Assembly: GCA_032871835.1 (NCBI GenBank) | Contig: CM065295.1 | Coordinates: forward strand, 43,584,360-43,648,359 | DNA from: Dipteronia dyeriana | Taxonomy: Eukaryota; Streptophyta; Magnoliopsida; Sapindales; Sapindaceae | Direction of reading: 5' to 3' | Length of the DNA stretch: 64,000 nucleotides | In this document: positions 1 to 9,439 of the stretch, one piece after another | How positions within the stretch are numbered: the stretch's first letter is position 1 | Layout: every line of letters begins with the position of its first letter | Made by a program: the position numbers and the translations under genes | Notes under the pieces: model-generated | Database searches by the model: none | What the model was told of the DNA's origin: nothing | What the model saw: the letters and a program-made list of their open reading frames with translations, nothing else

Positions 1-1433
1 TAATTTAAGCATGGTTGATCGTAATTTCTTATAGTACTATGGATTTAGGGTTTATGGGTTGTATATTTTTTTTTATGTTATTGTATTGCAAGTATAAATA
101 ATTGTAACTTATAAACGAAGACCTGGAAAACGTGAAGAACAATTTCGTGCGGATTTTCTGGTTTGGATTCATGAGATAAATCAGAGTGATCTGATGAGAC
201 TGGAAGACTCGAGAATTACAGGAAGTCCAAGGAATGCCTTAATAATTTTAGATTCCAATTTTTTTTAGGTTACATAATTCACAGTACTTGATCAATTCAT
301 GTATGCTTTATATTATGTGATGATAAAAGCATTGACATGCATACTATGTCATTTAGATTAGATGTGCCTACACAAATATATTTGATATGTCATACATTCA
401 TCATAGTCTGATATTTTATGTATTTTATTTATGTGATTAAAATGGGCGATATACATAATTGGCTATGAAAATGAGATTAGTTTTTAATGGTTAGAAACTT
501 TGTAATTTTTATTAATATTAATCTAGTTATTAAGGAGTTTAATAAGTTAGATTAATAGGGTCTTTTATTTTAATTAGGATTAATACGATGAATTACCTAA
601 TAATAAATGAACCGACTAAAGTGTTAGAATTTTAATAGATAAAACTAGGTAAACACTAACATAATAATCTGCCTTAGTAAATAGTTTACAAAGGCTTAGA
701 TTATTCACAAATAGATTAGATTTTTAATGCTTAAAAATCATAAATAATTTATTAGTTAAATAGAACTTGTTTCTAACAATGAATTTGTTAATGTCCTAGA
801 TAACTTGATTAAAGTTAGCCATTTGATTCTATAGAGTCTAGTTGCATTAATGGATAATAGAAAACCCTAGTTGTAAATAGTGAGTGGGTAAGGGATATAT
901 GACATATATATCTCGTAGTCTCCATCATTAGTTCAACATTGTGCAATCCGAGTGGGGCCTCATGATGACTTTGTTTCTGTCCCTCCTAAGAAGGGTTCCC
1001 ACAAACGTCAATACCAAGATTGACTTCCTAACGGATAGGATTTCTAAGGGTATTTCGATATTGAACGACCCTAAGTGGCAATTCTCAAGTTAAGCTCGTG
1101 ATATCTGAAATAGTGGGTTACAATTACAAAGGTTTTGATTAGGTTTGTTAATTAAAAACCTGACTGAGTAAACGATGATTGAATGATATGGAATAAGTGT
1201 TATTCTAGAATATCATTTCATAAAGAATGTCTCGATCCTACATGCAAAGATTTGACCGACCCTAAGACAGCACTTTTTTGTGGTATGTTGGATTGTAATG
1301 GTATAGTAACTGGTTTTAGGGTAGTTCTAGCTCATTAAACATGTTCATTCATCATATTTAAATTTATGTTAAAGCACTCAGACTTATTTTAAACAAATGA
1401 TTGAATGAATGTTTTATTTTATTACAACAATTA
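1..1433. other. Non-coding left flank, probable LTR/leader of Copia-A
   Basis: There is no ORF of note on either strand. The DNA is AT-rich with a more mixed stretch around 930-1120. Because the Copia-A gag starts at 1434, this is most simply its 5' LTR plus leader. I could not find a convincing TG...CA boundary or a clean primer-binding site: TGGTATAGTAAC near 1300 only partly fits the usual TGGTATCAGAGC. The assignment is inference. Confidence 0.4.
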
Positions 1434-1595
1434 TGTCTTCTACATTACTTCAAAATCTCGCAATTGACAAATTAACCGGTTATAACTACACTAAGTGGAA
1501 AATTAACATTAATGCAATATTATTCACCAAAGACCTCAACTTTGTTCTTACGGAGTAATGTCCTCCAGCGCCTGCTGCCCGTGCACAACGAACTG
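1434..1595 (+). pseudogene. Copia-A gag, N-terminal part
   Basis: This is the start of a Ty1/copia Gag of the UBN2/gag-polypeptide type. The frame opens at ATG 1434 (MSSTLLQNLAIDKLTGYNYT) and shows the usual 'L.G.NY.KWK' and 'FVLTE' signatures followed by 'CPPAPAARAQRT'. One stop (TAA) falls after LTE at about 1557. The frame ends because SIR-1 is inserted after position 1595; the same reading frame resumes at 11962 with VREAYQRW once one copy of the 5-bp duplication is removed. It was part of a cytoplasmic capsid protein that packages element RNA. It is dead now: nonsense codon, insertion, and no intact pol. Confidence 0.85.
1591..1595. repeat. Target-site duplication of SIR-1, left copy (AACTG)
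   Basis: AACTG lies directly before the LTR and again at 11962-11966 directly after the right LTR. The perfect 5-bp match fixes both element ends. Confidence 0.93.
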
Positions 1596-2320
1596 GGTTA
1601 GGTTTTATATTGTGTTGGCATTAATTCCATATAAAAATGATGTTTACTTGTAATGATTTAGTAGTTTAGATTCATAATGATTCAAGCTTCAAAGAAAAAG
1701 GAACAACTAGTCAAAGCAAGTTCAAATTCGTCAAAGAGAAAGGATGCAATATGGCTCTACAAAGGTATACTAATACCTTATCTTTCTCTTACAAGGCTTA
1801 GGCACACACACACAATTCATACATTTGTGTCCCTACATCATTGTGCACCATTATAGGCATACACATACAATTCAATCATATGTGTCCTTGCATCATTTTG
1901 CACCATGTATAACACATTCACACACTTGAAGATGAATGCTGATGCATTGGTATGAAAATAACATGTTTTAGAAAATGCATGATTGGAGACTATCTCTATG
2001 TAGTTTGCATTCTAGTGTGAATTGTGTTTGTATATATATATATATATATATATATTAGTTTGTATAACATGGATATTGAACTTGATTTTAGTCTTAAATC
2101 ATTCTTGATTGAGTTCTGGTCATTTTGGTTACTCATACTATTGATTTCAAGTTCTAAGTCAAAAGATACTACACTTTAAACTCATATTGCATATATTGTC
2201 TTCGTCTTCATATATCAAGTCGAATTATTATTTTCTGGGTTGAGTATCTTATATGTACATGTCTGTGAGAGAGTTATGGTTAGTAATCCACAAACGAATT
2301 TGAACAGGCGAGGAAAAAAA

Positions 2321-2430
2321 GTGCAACCAAGCACACTTTCCCGAGATGGCGCGTGGCCATCTCGGGACAAAATGCTTGCTGCCCCGAGATGCCCACGCGC
2401 CCTCTCGGGCAGCAAGCATGCTTGGTGCAC
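2321..2430. repeat. GC-rich nested palindrome upstream of the SIR-1 TATA box
   Basis: Two 27-bp arms (2340-2366 and 2383-2409) are inverted copies matching at 25 of 27 positions, and each arm is nearly self-palindromic (CCCGAGATGGC / GCCATCTCGGG). Further pairs are ATGCTTGCTGCC (2372-2383) with GGCAGCAAGCAT (2408-2419), and an outer GTGCA.CCAAGC (2321-2332) with GCTTGGTGCAC (2420-2430). It would fold as a cruciform or a long RNA hairpin. GC-rich palindromes upstream of the LTR promoter are, as I recall, a described Sirevirus hallmark. Short ORFs here on both strands are by-products of the symmetry. Confidence 0.85.
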
Positions 2431-2472
2431 TTAAGGTCATGTTGGTCCTTTATCTTCTATTATTTCCCTCTC

Positions 2473-2484
2473 ATTTATATATCC
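2473..2484 (+). promoter_or_regulatory. SIR-1 5' LTR TATA box
   Basis: TTTATATATCCC lies about 40 bp after the palindrome. It recurs in the right LTR (10347-10358) and, slightly changed, in SIR-2 (TTTATATTTCCC near 31631). It is the likely core promoter for the genomic RNA. Confidence 0.65.
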
Positions 2485-3438
2485 CTTCCCTCTCGTAGTT
2501 CATTCTAAGAACAGATTAAAAAACTTGAGTGCAGAATTTTCTCTCCAAATTTTCTCACCTTCCAAATAATATAACTTCTTCATTTGAACTCCGATTTGAG
2601 TGATTCAAAGTTGAGAGTGTTTGTCTATTCTTTCTTTATATTTTTTTATGAAGGTTTGAGTTAGTTTTATTGCTGTTTTTAGAGTTTAATCTCACAACAA
2701 CGAGACTGCACCAAATCAACTGAGGTATTGATTTTCTCTCAAAGTTTTCTTTTAAAACTTGGTCAATTGCCTTGGGTTTTCTTCTTCAACATATATATGT
2801 GTCTTGTGATTATTTTAATTTGAGTTTTGAACTCATTTAAAGCTAGGTTGAGTTTCAATTGAAATCTCACATGTTAAGTTAGGTTTGGTTTTCCCTATGT
2901 TTTCACATGATTGAGATTGTATTGTGATAGCTTTGATTCTAGGACCATTTGATGATCTTTGATTGATTGATTGATTTTGTGAAAAATAGTTCCTCACATG
3001 TATTAGGCTCTCTTCGGCTGAAATCTCACAATAATACATGTGCTTATGTTCTTTAGAGCTATTCATATGCTTTGTTGAATTTATGAAGAGGAAATTTGCT
3101 CTAGAACTTTAGCTTTAATCTAAATGACTTTGTCACATGATTTTAGCATATTTTTGGTTTATGAGATTTAAACTTGATTATGTTCTAATTGAACATATCT
3201 TGTGAGTCAATTTTTAGATCTATGCATGTATATAGGTTGTAATTAATGTTGAACATATCTTACAAGATCTAGATGGAGTAAACATGCATGATTGACTAGA
3301 CTACATTTGTTTTGTGCAATGATTTTCATGTCTAGTATTTTTCATAGGATGTGTTGATCATAACATTCTATGTTACGTGCTTGTTTGCGTTTTGCATTCA
3401 TGATCACCTAGATGCCTTGTGAGAATGAATTCTTGAAA

Positions 3439-3666
3439 ATAGGTGTGAGACCTATGTTCTTGAGCAAGAAAGTCTTGGCAAGAGGTGGGAGACCTCGGAT
3501 TGTCAAGCAAGGAAGTCTTGCCTAAGGTCGTGAGGATCTGGAGGGTGAGCGAGGAAGTCTTGACTAGAGTCGGGATGACTCAGATAGTTGAGCAAGAAGT
3601 CTTGCCTAGGGTCGTGAGGATTCGGATGGGTGAGCAAGGAAGTCTTGACAAGAGGTGTGAGGCCTC
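3439..3666 (+). ncRNA. Array of six covarying hairpins in the SIR-1 LTR leader
   Basis: Six units with loop starts at 3445, 3487, 3530, 3572, 3614 and 3657 (spacing 42-43 bp) each contain stem-loop-stem. Stems: ATAGGT/ACCTAT, GAGGT/ACCTC, AGGTC/GATCT, GAGTC/GACTC, GGGTC/GATTC, GAGGT/GCCTC; all pair if G-U is allowed. Loops are GTGAG (four), GGGAG and GGGAT. Linkers are conserved around AAGTCTTG and TTGAGCAAG. The array lies between the TATA box and the LTR end, so it should be in the transcript leader. A structural or packaging RNA element is inference; the pairing is read from sequence. Confidence 0.6.
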
Positions 3667-3795
3667 GGATTGTTGAGCAAGAGGACGACATCTTCATGAG
3701 TAGGATAGGAGGGAAGTTTCTATGTGAAGGGGTCACTTGAGAGATTGTACTTGTCTTATCTACTAGTGGATTTTGTTTGCCGGTGGTTGCGAACC

Positions 3796-3827
3796 CATGG
3801 ATATTTCCTCTTCGAAGGTTTACCACG
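3796..3827 (+). promoter_or_regulatory. Conserved U5 hairpin (CGTGG...CCACG with TTCG loop)
   Basis: Outer stem CATGG/CCACG (CGTGG/CCACG in other copies) encloses CCTC-TTCG-GAGG (here CCTC-TTCG-AAGG). It recurs at 11644-11675, 25398-25429, 33004-33035 and 51233-51265. An equivalent CGTGG/CCACG hairpin with a different inside occurs on the minus strand in SIR-3 near 14088 and 22208. Similar motifs exist, as I recall, in many plant copia LTRs near the RNA end. Confidence 0.6.
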
Positions 3828-4100
3828 TTATATTTGAATACCATTTATAGACTTTATATGTAAGTTGACTTCCGTTCTATAATATAGATTGTGTATGTGT
3901 TATGATTACTTGTTTGTATCACAATTAACTTGTTTTATATATTGATTAAATATCTTTAATTGATATATATATATAATGTGATACAATCAATCTAGAGTGA
4001 CAAACTTTTGTTTGTTTCTAAGGGAGTCGAAAAATGTGCCTAACCTATTCACCCCCCTTGTAGGTTAGCCTTAAGCATTTAACCGTGTTTGTATTTTCAT

Positions 4101-4113
4101 TTGGTATCAGAGC
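4101..4113 (+). promoter_or_regulatory. Primer-binding site, initiator tRNA-Met type
   Basis: TTGGTATCAGAGC lies two bases after the CA end of the LTR. It matches the complement of the 3' end of plant initiator tRNA-Met, the usual copia primer for minus-strand DNA synthesis. Confidence 0.93.
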
Positions 4114-4182
4114 AGGACACTAGATTGTACTTAGTGAGATTCCAGGTGATACATTCACGGTTTTTACAAAGATTTTGAAGTC

Positions 4183-6230
4183 ATGGGTTTACAAGATGAT
4201 GTAATGGCGGAAAGAGCCTCAAATACTAGGCCACCATTACTTCGAGGCACTAACTATGGGTATTGGAAGTTGAGGATGAAAGCCTACATTTGCTCCATTG
4301 ATGAAAGGGCTTGGATGGTAGTGGAAGAAGGTTATAGTCCTCCTTACAAGGTTCAAGAGGATAGAACCATGATACTCAAGCCAAAGAGTGAATGGACAAT
4401 GAATGAGTTTGAGGTTGCTAAGTGGCATCATCGTGCTATGAATGCCATCTTTGGAGGAGTTGATGGGCATCAATTTTCCTACATCCAAAATCTTGAATCC
4501 GTAAAAGTAGCTTGGGATACTCTACAAGTTACTAATGAAGGAACCTTAGCAGTGAAGAAATCAAGGCTTCAAATGTTGGCATCACAATTTGAAGGTTTAA
4601 GTATGGGTGAAGAAGAAAAGTTTGAAGACTTCCAATTCTAGCTTTTTAACATTGCTAACCAATGTCAAGCACTTGGAGTACCTATCTCAAAAGAGCGTTT
4701 AAATTGGAAAATCCTTAGGTCTCTTCCTAAAAGATTAATCAAAGGTGAAGCCCATTGAGTAAAGCAAGGATGTGGATAGCATGAACATTGATGAGTTGCT
4801 TGGGTCTCTCTAAACTTATGAGATGTGCTTGAAGCCAAAGATTAAGAGAAAGGGAATCGCTCTAAATGCTATTGAGGAGGATAGTGATGATGAAAATGAA
4901 GAGATGGCTCTTTTGGTTAAAATGTTCAAGAAGTTTCTAAAGAAGAATGCCAAGCTTGGAGGCAAGTCTTCTATGGAAAAAGGAGTTAAGAAAAAATCAT
5001 CTCCAAGGAATGAGAAGAATAGTCAAGCCATGAACAAGAAAGATGTTCAATGCTACAATTGCCATGGTTTCGGTAACTTTGCCAGTGAGTGCACCAAGAA
5101 GCCATCTAAGAAGGACAAGAAGGCAAAGTGTTGGCGACTACTTGGAGTGATGATAATTCTAGTGATAATGAGAGCTCTAGTAATGAGTCTTCAAGTGATG
5201 AAGAGTTGGTGAGAAACTTTGTAGCTCAAACGGCTTCTCATTCTCCACTAGATATTGATGGTACAATATCTTTGAACATGAACTTTGATACAAATCATCA
5301 TGGAAGCTCTAGTTCCATTCCTACTAATCTTGAGTTGTTGGCCAAGATAGAAAAGCTTGAAGAAGCTAGAGATAATGCTTTAAAGGAGGTAGTTGAAAAG
5401 GATGATTTGATCAAGAAACAACTAGTTGAGTTTGTGATTGTCACTCATAGACTTCTTGGTGAGAAAGGTGATATTATGATGAAGTTTAGAGAACTTGAAA
5501 AGATAAACCTTAAGAAGGATAATGTGATATCTTCTTTGAAGAAGAGAGAACAAGAATTAATAGAAGAGATAGACATAGCTAACAAGGCCATTAAAGACTT
5601 AGTGAATGATTCAGTAAGTGTGTCTAGTGTTATAAATCTTCTTAACTCTCATTGTGGTGAAGATGACTTGGTAGTTGAAGATGAGCTATTGGAAGTACCT
5701 TTTCCTACTCACTTGGATGAAGTCATGATTGATAAGAAACCACACAAGAAGAGAAGATCAAAAGACAATAAGAAGTTGGCGAACAAGGTATCTTTGCAAA
5801 CTCCTAGTGAAGCTAGTTCAACTTCAAAAGGTATAATCTCATCTTTTATTCCAGTTTACCACTATTGCAACACAATAGATCACATTAAGCCTAGGTGTTA
5901 TAAATATATAAAAAAATGCAAATTAGGAAATGAATCTAGAGATAAGGAGATTAAACTTCAACTTGAACATGCTAAGGATTTGAAAGTTGAAAAACGTGAT
6001 AATATTGCTAAGCATAAAAAGAAGTTTTGGAGTAGAAAGAAAACTGATCTTGTTCAACCTGACAAAGCTTGTTTTGAAAATGTTAAGGAAGAGTGTATTA
6101 ATGATTTGTTAATCAAGTCATTGAAGGCCTTTACTCTATATTTAACATTGTTCTTAAGGATGATATTGGAAATGTTTGTGTAGGCACACCCAAGAACAAG
6201 TGGTTCAAGAGTGAGTGCTCTTATCACTAA
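4183..6230 (+). pseudogene. SIR-1 gag, degenerate
   Basis: Gag starts at ATG 4183 with a DUF4219/UBN2-type N-terminus ('NYGYWKLRMKAYI', 'DERAWMVVEEGY', 'AVKKSRLQMLASQFEGL'). A TAG at 4639 (CAG in SIR-2) ends the first frame after 152 codons. Frameshifts follow near 4740 and 5130. The first CCHC knuckle (about 5050-5092) is CYNCHGFGNFASEC, with the zinc-binding His replaced by Asn. Then come an acidic Ser-rich stretch, a coiled coil of about 100 residues and a second knuckle CHYCNTIDHIKPRC near 5863. The end (GTPKNKWFKSECSYH, about 6182-6226) recalls the start of copia pol, after which homology stops. It is the RNA-packaging capsid protein of the element, now broken. Confidence 0.88.
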
Positions 6231-7917
6231 TATAAGAAGCACATGTGAGGTAGCTTTGAGGAAATATATCAATTGTGTTGAGAATTCTTGCTTGCTAGCT
6301 TTGAATACTCCATGTATTGATATGAACTTGGTTATCTCACATCATGGTTGTTATGATGGTTAAAATTTGTTGGTTAATTTTAGAGAAGTTCTTTTGATAT
6401 ATGTGTTGATTGAGTTGAGATATTATGCTTTTTATACTCTTGTTGTGAAACATCGTCAACTTGGTGTCAAGAGGACATTCAAGGCAAGAGTGCTCATAAC
6501 AAGGCGGGACGTATGATATTTGGTGAATATAATGTACAAAAGGTATCTCTATACGCTAATGCATGTTCTCTTAGATATTCATCTTTTGACTCAATTTTTG
6601 AAATACATCTCATAGCATGTCATATTAGAGAATTTTGTATAGCATACATATGGTTCTCATTGACATTTGCTATTTTATGATCTAATAGTGATATTGTTCA
6701 CATTGATCTTAACTTTGATGATTGTTTGTGTATAGTATATTGAGTGGCATTACTTTTGAAAATATGAGCTTCATATTCTTTGAAAGCTACTCATTAGAGA
6801 AGTAATTATCTTGAATAAGTCTTTACTTATTGCTCTTAGATTATGTGCTTATGAGCCATAAAATCTAAGTTTTCTAAAATTGCACCTTGCTTCTCTTATA
6901 TGCTTTGCTTGTAGGTTGAGTTTACTAATATATAAACTTTGGATACACCTTGAAATTTTTGTGCTTAAGTACATTTAAAATGACCTATGATTTGTATCCA
7001 TTTTGCTTCGGTAAATACATAGAACTCAACGAGCACCTTCATGGAAAGAGCTACACATATTGGTTGTGAAAGCTACCCAATGTTGGAAAGAGCTACACCA
7101 TTGTGATGAGTGAAAGCCGCCATGAAGAGAATTTTGTTTATGTTAAAAAAAATATGGAAAAATCAAAGAATTGTTGAAATGGAATCATAAAAAAAAATTC
7201 TTTGATTCAAAGCCTAAAAAGAAAAGGATAAAGGCTTAAAAAAGAGTATAATTGAAAATCAAATGAGCTCGGGTTGAAAAATAGAACTGGGATGATGAGC
7301 CACATGCACACACACGCTTATATGTTGAAATCTATTCTCTTAAAAGCAAAAAAAAAAATCAGATGATAATCGGTTTGACTTTTTATGGAAAAAACTTAAG
7401 ATGAATAGTTGTTGGAAATTGTTTGCATGTTGATTATCAAACTAATTCATGATATATATTTGAAGCATATCTTACACACACACACACTTTGTTTATGAGT
7501 ATGATGATATTTTAGCAATTGTTGAAGAATTATGAGAGAATTTAAAAAATCTTCGTGTATCTCTCTTAGCATATGAAGCTTATTTTGGTTGATATTTCTT
7601 CAAATTGCTTGAATGTGTGATTGTGTGAACATCTTTGTGAACTTTATGCTATCATTGATTTTAGTTATAGTATTTATCAAAAGGGAGCATTGTATGCTAG
7701 ACATTGTTCTCTTTTATGATATGTTCACATGCTTCATTTTGTTACATGTTGGCATATTTTGACTTAATGATCCTTGTAAGATATTACTCACTATCTTTGT
7801 CTTGCATGATGATTCATTCTCAAGTTATATGTATTTATTTTAATATCTTTATGACTAGTATGCTTGTTTTGTCTTTCACTCACTTTTGTTGTATGTATAT
7901 ATTATAACACAAGAAAA
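6231..7917 (+). other. SIR-1 internal spacer, no pol
   Basis: There is no recognisable protease, integrase, reverse transcriptase or RNase H in any frame. It stays alignable with 27515-29160 in SIR-2, so it belongs to the element and is not a recent deletion scar. It holds short repeated phrases (GGAAAGAGCTACAC near 7045 and 7083) and a polypurine-like AAAAGGGAGCATTG near 7679. It may include the leader of the second ORF. Confidence 0.7.
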
Positions 7918-8979
7918 ATGGGAAGAACTAAGATTACCGGAAGTGGAAAAATATTGAATCCCGTTGAGAAAGCCAAGTCTACCTCAAAAGGATCCAAAGC
8001 TTCAAGGACAAAAGATTTAGGGATCTTTGGAACAAAGAATATATTTCAAGAGAGAGGCATTGACTTTGGTAAGTGTAAAGATTCTTATGTTCTTAAGTGC
8101 TTAAAGGATAGAAATTGGGAATTTTGGGTGAGCATGTTAGGAGTTGTAAATGATACTCTTGTTAGAGAATTTTATCTTGAATATGGGGAAAATGCCACCT
8201 TATTAGATGCTTTGATGGAAATTAGGGGTGTTGTGTTTAGAGTTAACCCGGAAAACATTAAAAAGTTTCTTGGGCCATCTAATAATATAGATTTTAATTT
8301 TCTAGATGTGGATGTCAATGAGAATCTAAATATCATGGGTAGAACTCTTTGTGACAATGCTTCTTTTGAGTGGAAAACTAGAGCATATGTTTGTCAACAT
8401 GAGTTAACTAAGGCTAGTGCATTTTGGAATCTATTCATTTGCACTAACATTATTGGATCTTTGAATTCAACTGAGTTGAATAAAGACAAGACCAAAATAG
8501 TGTATGCCTTGGTAACTAATCAACCTAAAAACCTTGGAGATCTTCTTATGTATTATATTGATAGTGCGGCTTTCTCTACTAGAGGTGATAAAAAGCTTGC
8601 ATTACCGGGGTTTATTACTTCATTGTGTTTAGCTCGTGGGATTAAGAGTAGAGAAGATGATGTGTTAGTTCAACCCTTGGAAAAGTATTGAGATAAACGT
8701 GTGTCATACATGTCCTATAAGAATAAGGGTAAGACTTGTGATACTTTTGGACTATTTAGTAGTTCTCAAGCTGATAGTCATGTGATAAGTACAAATATTC
8801 TTCCGGATTGGGCTATACAATTGAAGGAGAAGGTTGATGAACTTAGTGCTATAGTTGTTCAACAAGATGCTAGGATAAAAAAGTTGGAGGAGTGCATTGC
8901 TTCAAGTTCAAGACCACCTCTCAAGCATTATGTTAGATCAACTACTCGTACGACTTTCTTTGTTGGAACAAGTAGCTAG
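7918..8979 (+). pseudogene. SIR-1 second ORF, putative plant transposon protein (PF20167-like)
   Basis: The ORF is 354 codons from ATG 7918 (AAAAATGGG, A at -3) to TAG 8979, with one in-frame TGA at 8689-8691 where SIR-2 has TGT (Cys). The N-terminus is basic (MGRTKITGSGKILNPVEKAK). The middle shows 'LVREFYLEYGENATLLDALM', 'IRGVVFRVNPENIKKFLG' and a late 'FITSLCLARGI' block, and the C-terminus has a short coiled coil ('LKEKVDELSAIVVQQDA'). From memory this fits the Pfam family 'putative plant transposon protein'; the function is unknown. It sits where some Sireviruses carry an env-like third ORF. SIR-2 and SIR-4 carry homologues. It is nearly open, suggesting loss was recent compared with gag. 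Confidence 0.72.
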
Positions 8980-9028
8980 TATTTGAGTATTGTGGTATAT
9001 TTCTTAACTTTTGGCATCATTTCATGTC

Positions 9029-9439
9029 AAAAAGGGAGAGAAAGAGATGCTAGTTGATAGTTTCTTTTTATGTTGTTTTTGCGAACTTTTGATCTTTCAA
9101 TGGCTTGTAATATTTAGTCTTAAGATTTGGTTAAGAATTCTTGTGTTATGGCATGTGTTGAGGGGGAGATACTTGTATTTGTAGACTTAATTGTATATTC
9201 TTCTTATCCATATTATATGTTGTCATTTGTTGTTTTTCTCTTGTATATGCATTGTGCTTTGAGATGATTTGTAAGTAGCTTTAAGAGAAGATCAAGATGA
9301 AGTTGAAGAGTTGTTCAAGATTAGTTATAGGAATCTTACTCATTGTAATTTGAGAGAGTGATTTTGTGACCTATATTCATTTTTATATTTGTAGTAAATG
9401 TATAGGTGTTTTGACATGGAATTTGCCAAAGGGGGAGAT
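9029..9439 (+). promoter_or_regulatory. Multiple polypurine tracts before the SIR-1 3' LTR
   Basis: Purine runs AAAAAGGGAGAGAAAGAGA (9029-9047) and GAGGGGGAGATA (about 9161) precede the main tract AAAGGGGGAGAT (9428-9439) that abuts the LTR. The last primes plus-strand DNA synthesis. Repeated tracts are a reported Sirevirus feature. Confidence 0.75.

Larger units (their letters stand above)
1596..4099 (+). repeat. SIR-1 5' LTR (2504 bp)
   Basis: It aligns by eye along its whole length with 9440-11961 and 30723-33384. Order inside: AC-rich stretch, (TA)n near 2034-2055, GC-rich palindrome 2321-2430, TATA box 2473-2484, hairpin array 3439-3666, conserved U5 hairpin 3796-3827, and the CA end at 4099. 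It is unusually long for a copia LTR. It supplies promoter, RNA start and polyadenylation signals. Confidence 0.9.

Noticed and set aside
2215..2440. Overlapping short ORFs on both strands (71, 64 and 63 codons) with similar-looking peptides
   Set aside because: They result from the 27-bp inverted repeat in the LTR, which gives related frames on both strands. No homology and no conservation in the other LTR copies.
3439..3666. Regularly spaced ~42-bp repeats reminiscent of a CRISPR array
   Set aside because: The sequence is a plant LTR. The repeats vary throughout, there are no unique spacers and no cas genes, and the copies recur in homologous LTRs.
4101..4113. tRNA-like sequence
   Set aside because: Only the primer-binding complement of a tRNA 3' end is present. 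I found no cloverleaf or A/B boxes, and no tRNA or rRNA gene elsewhere in the window.
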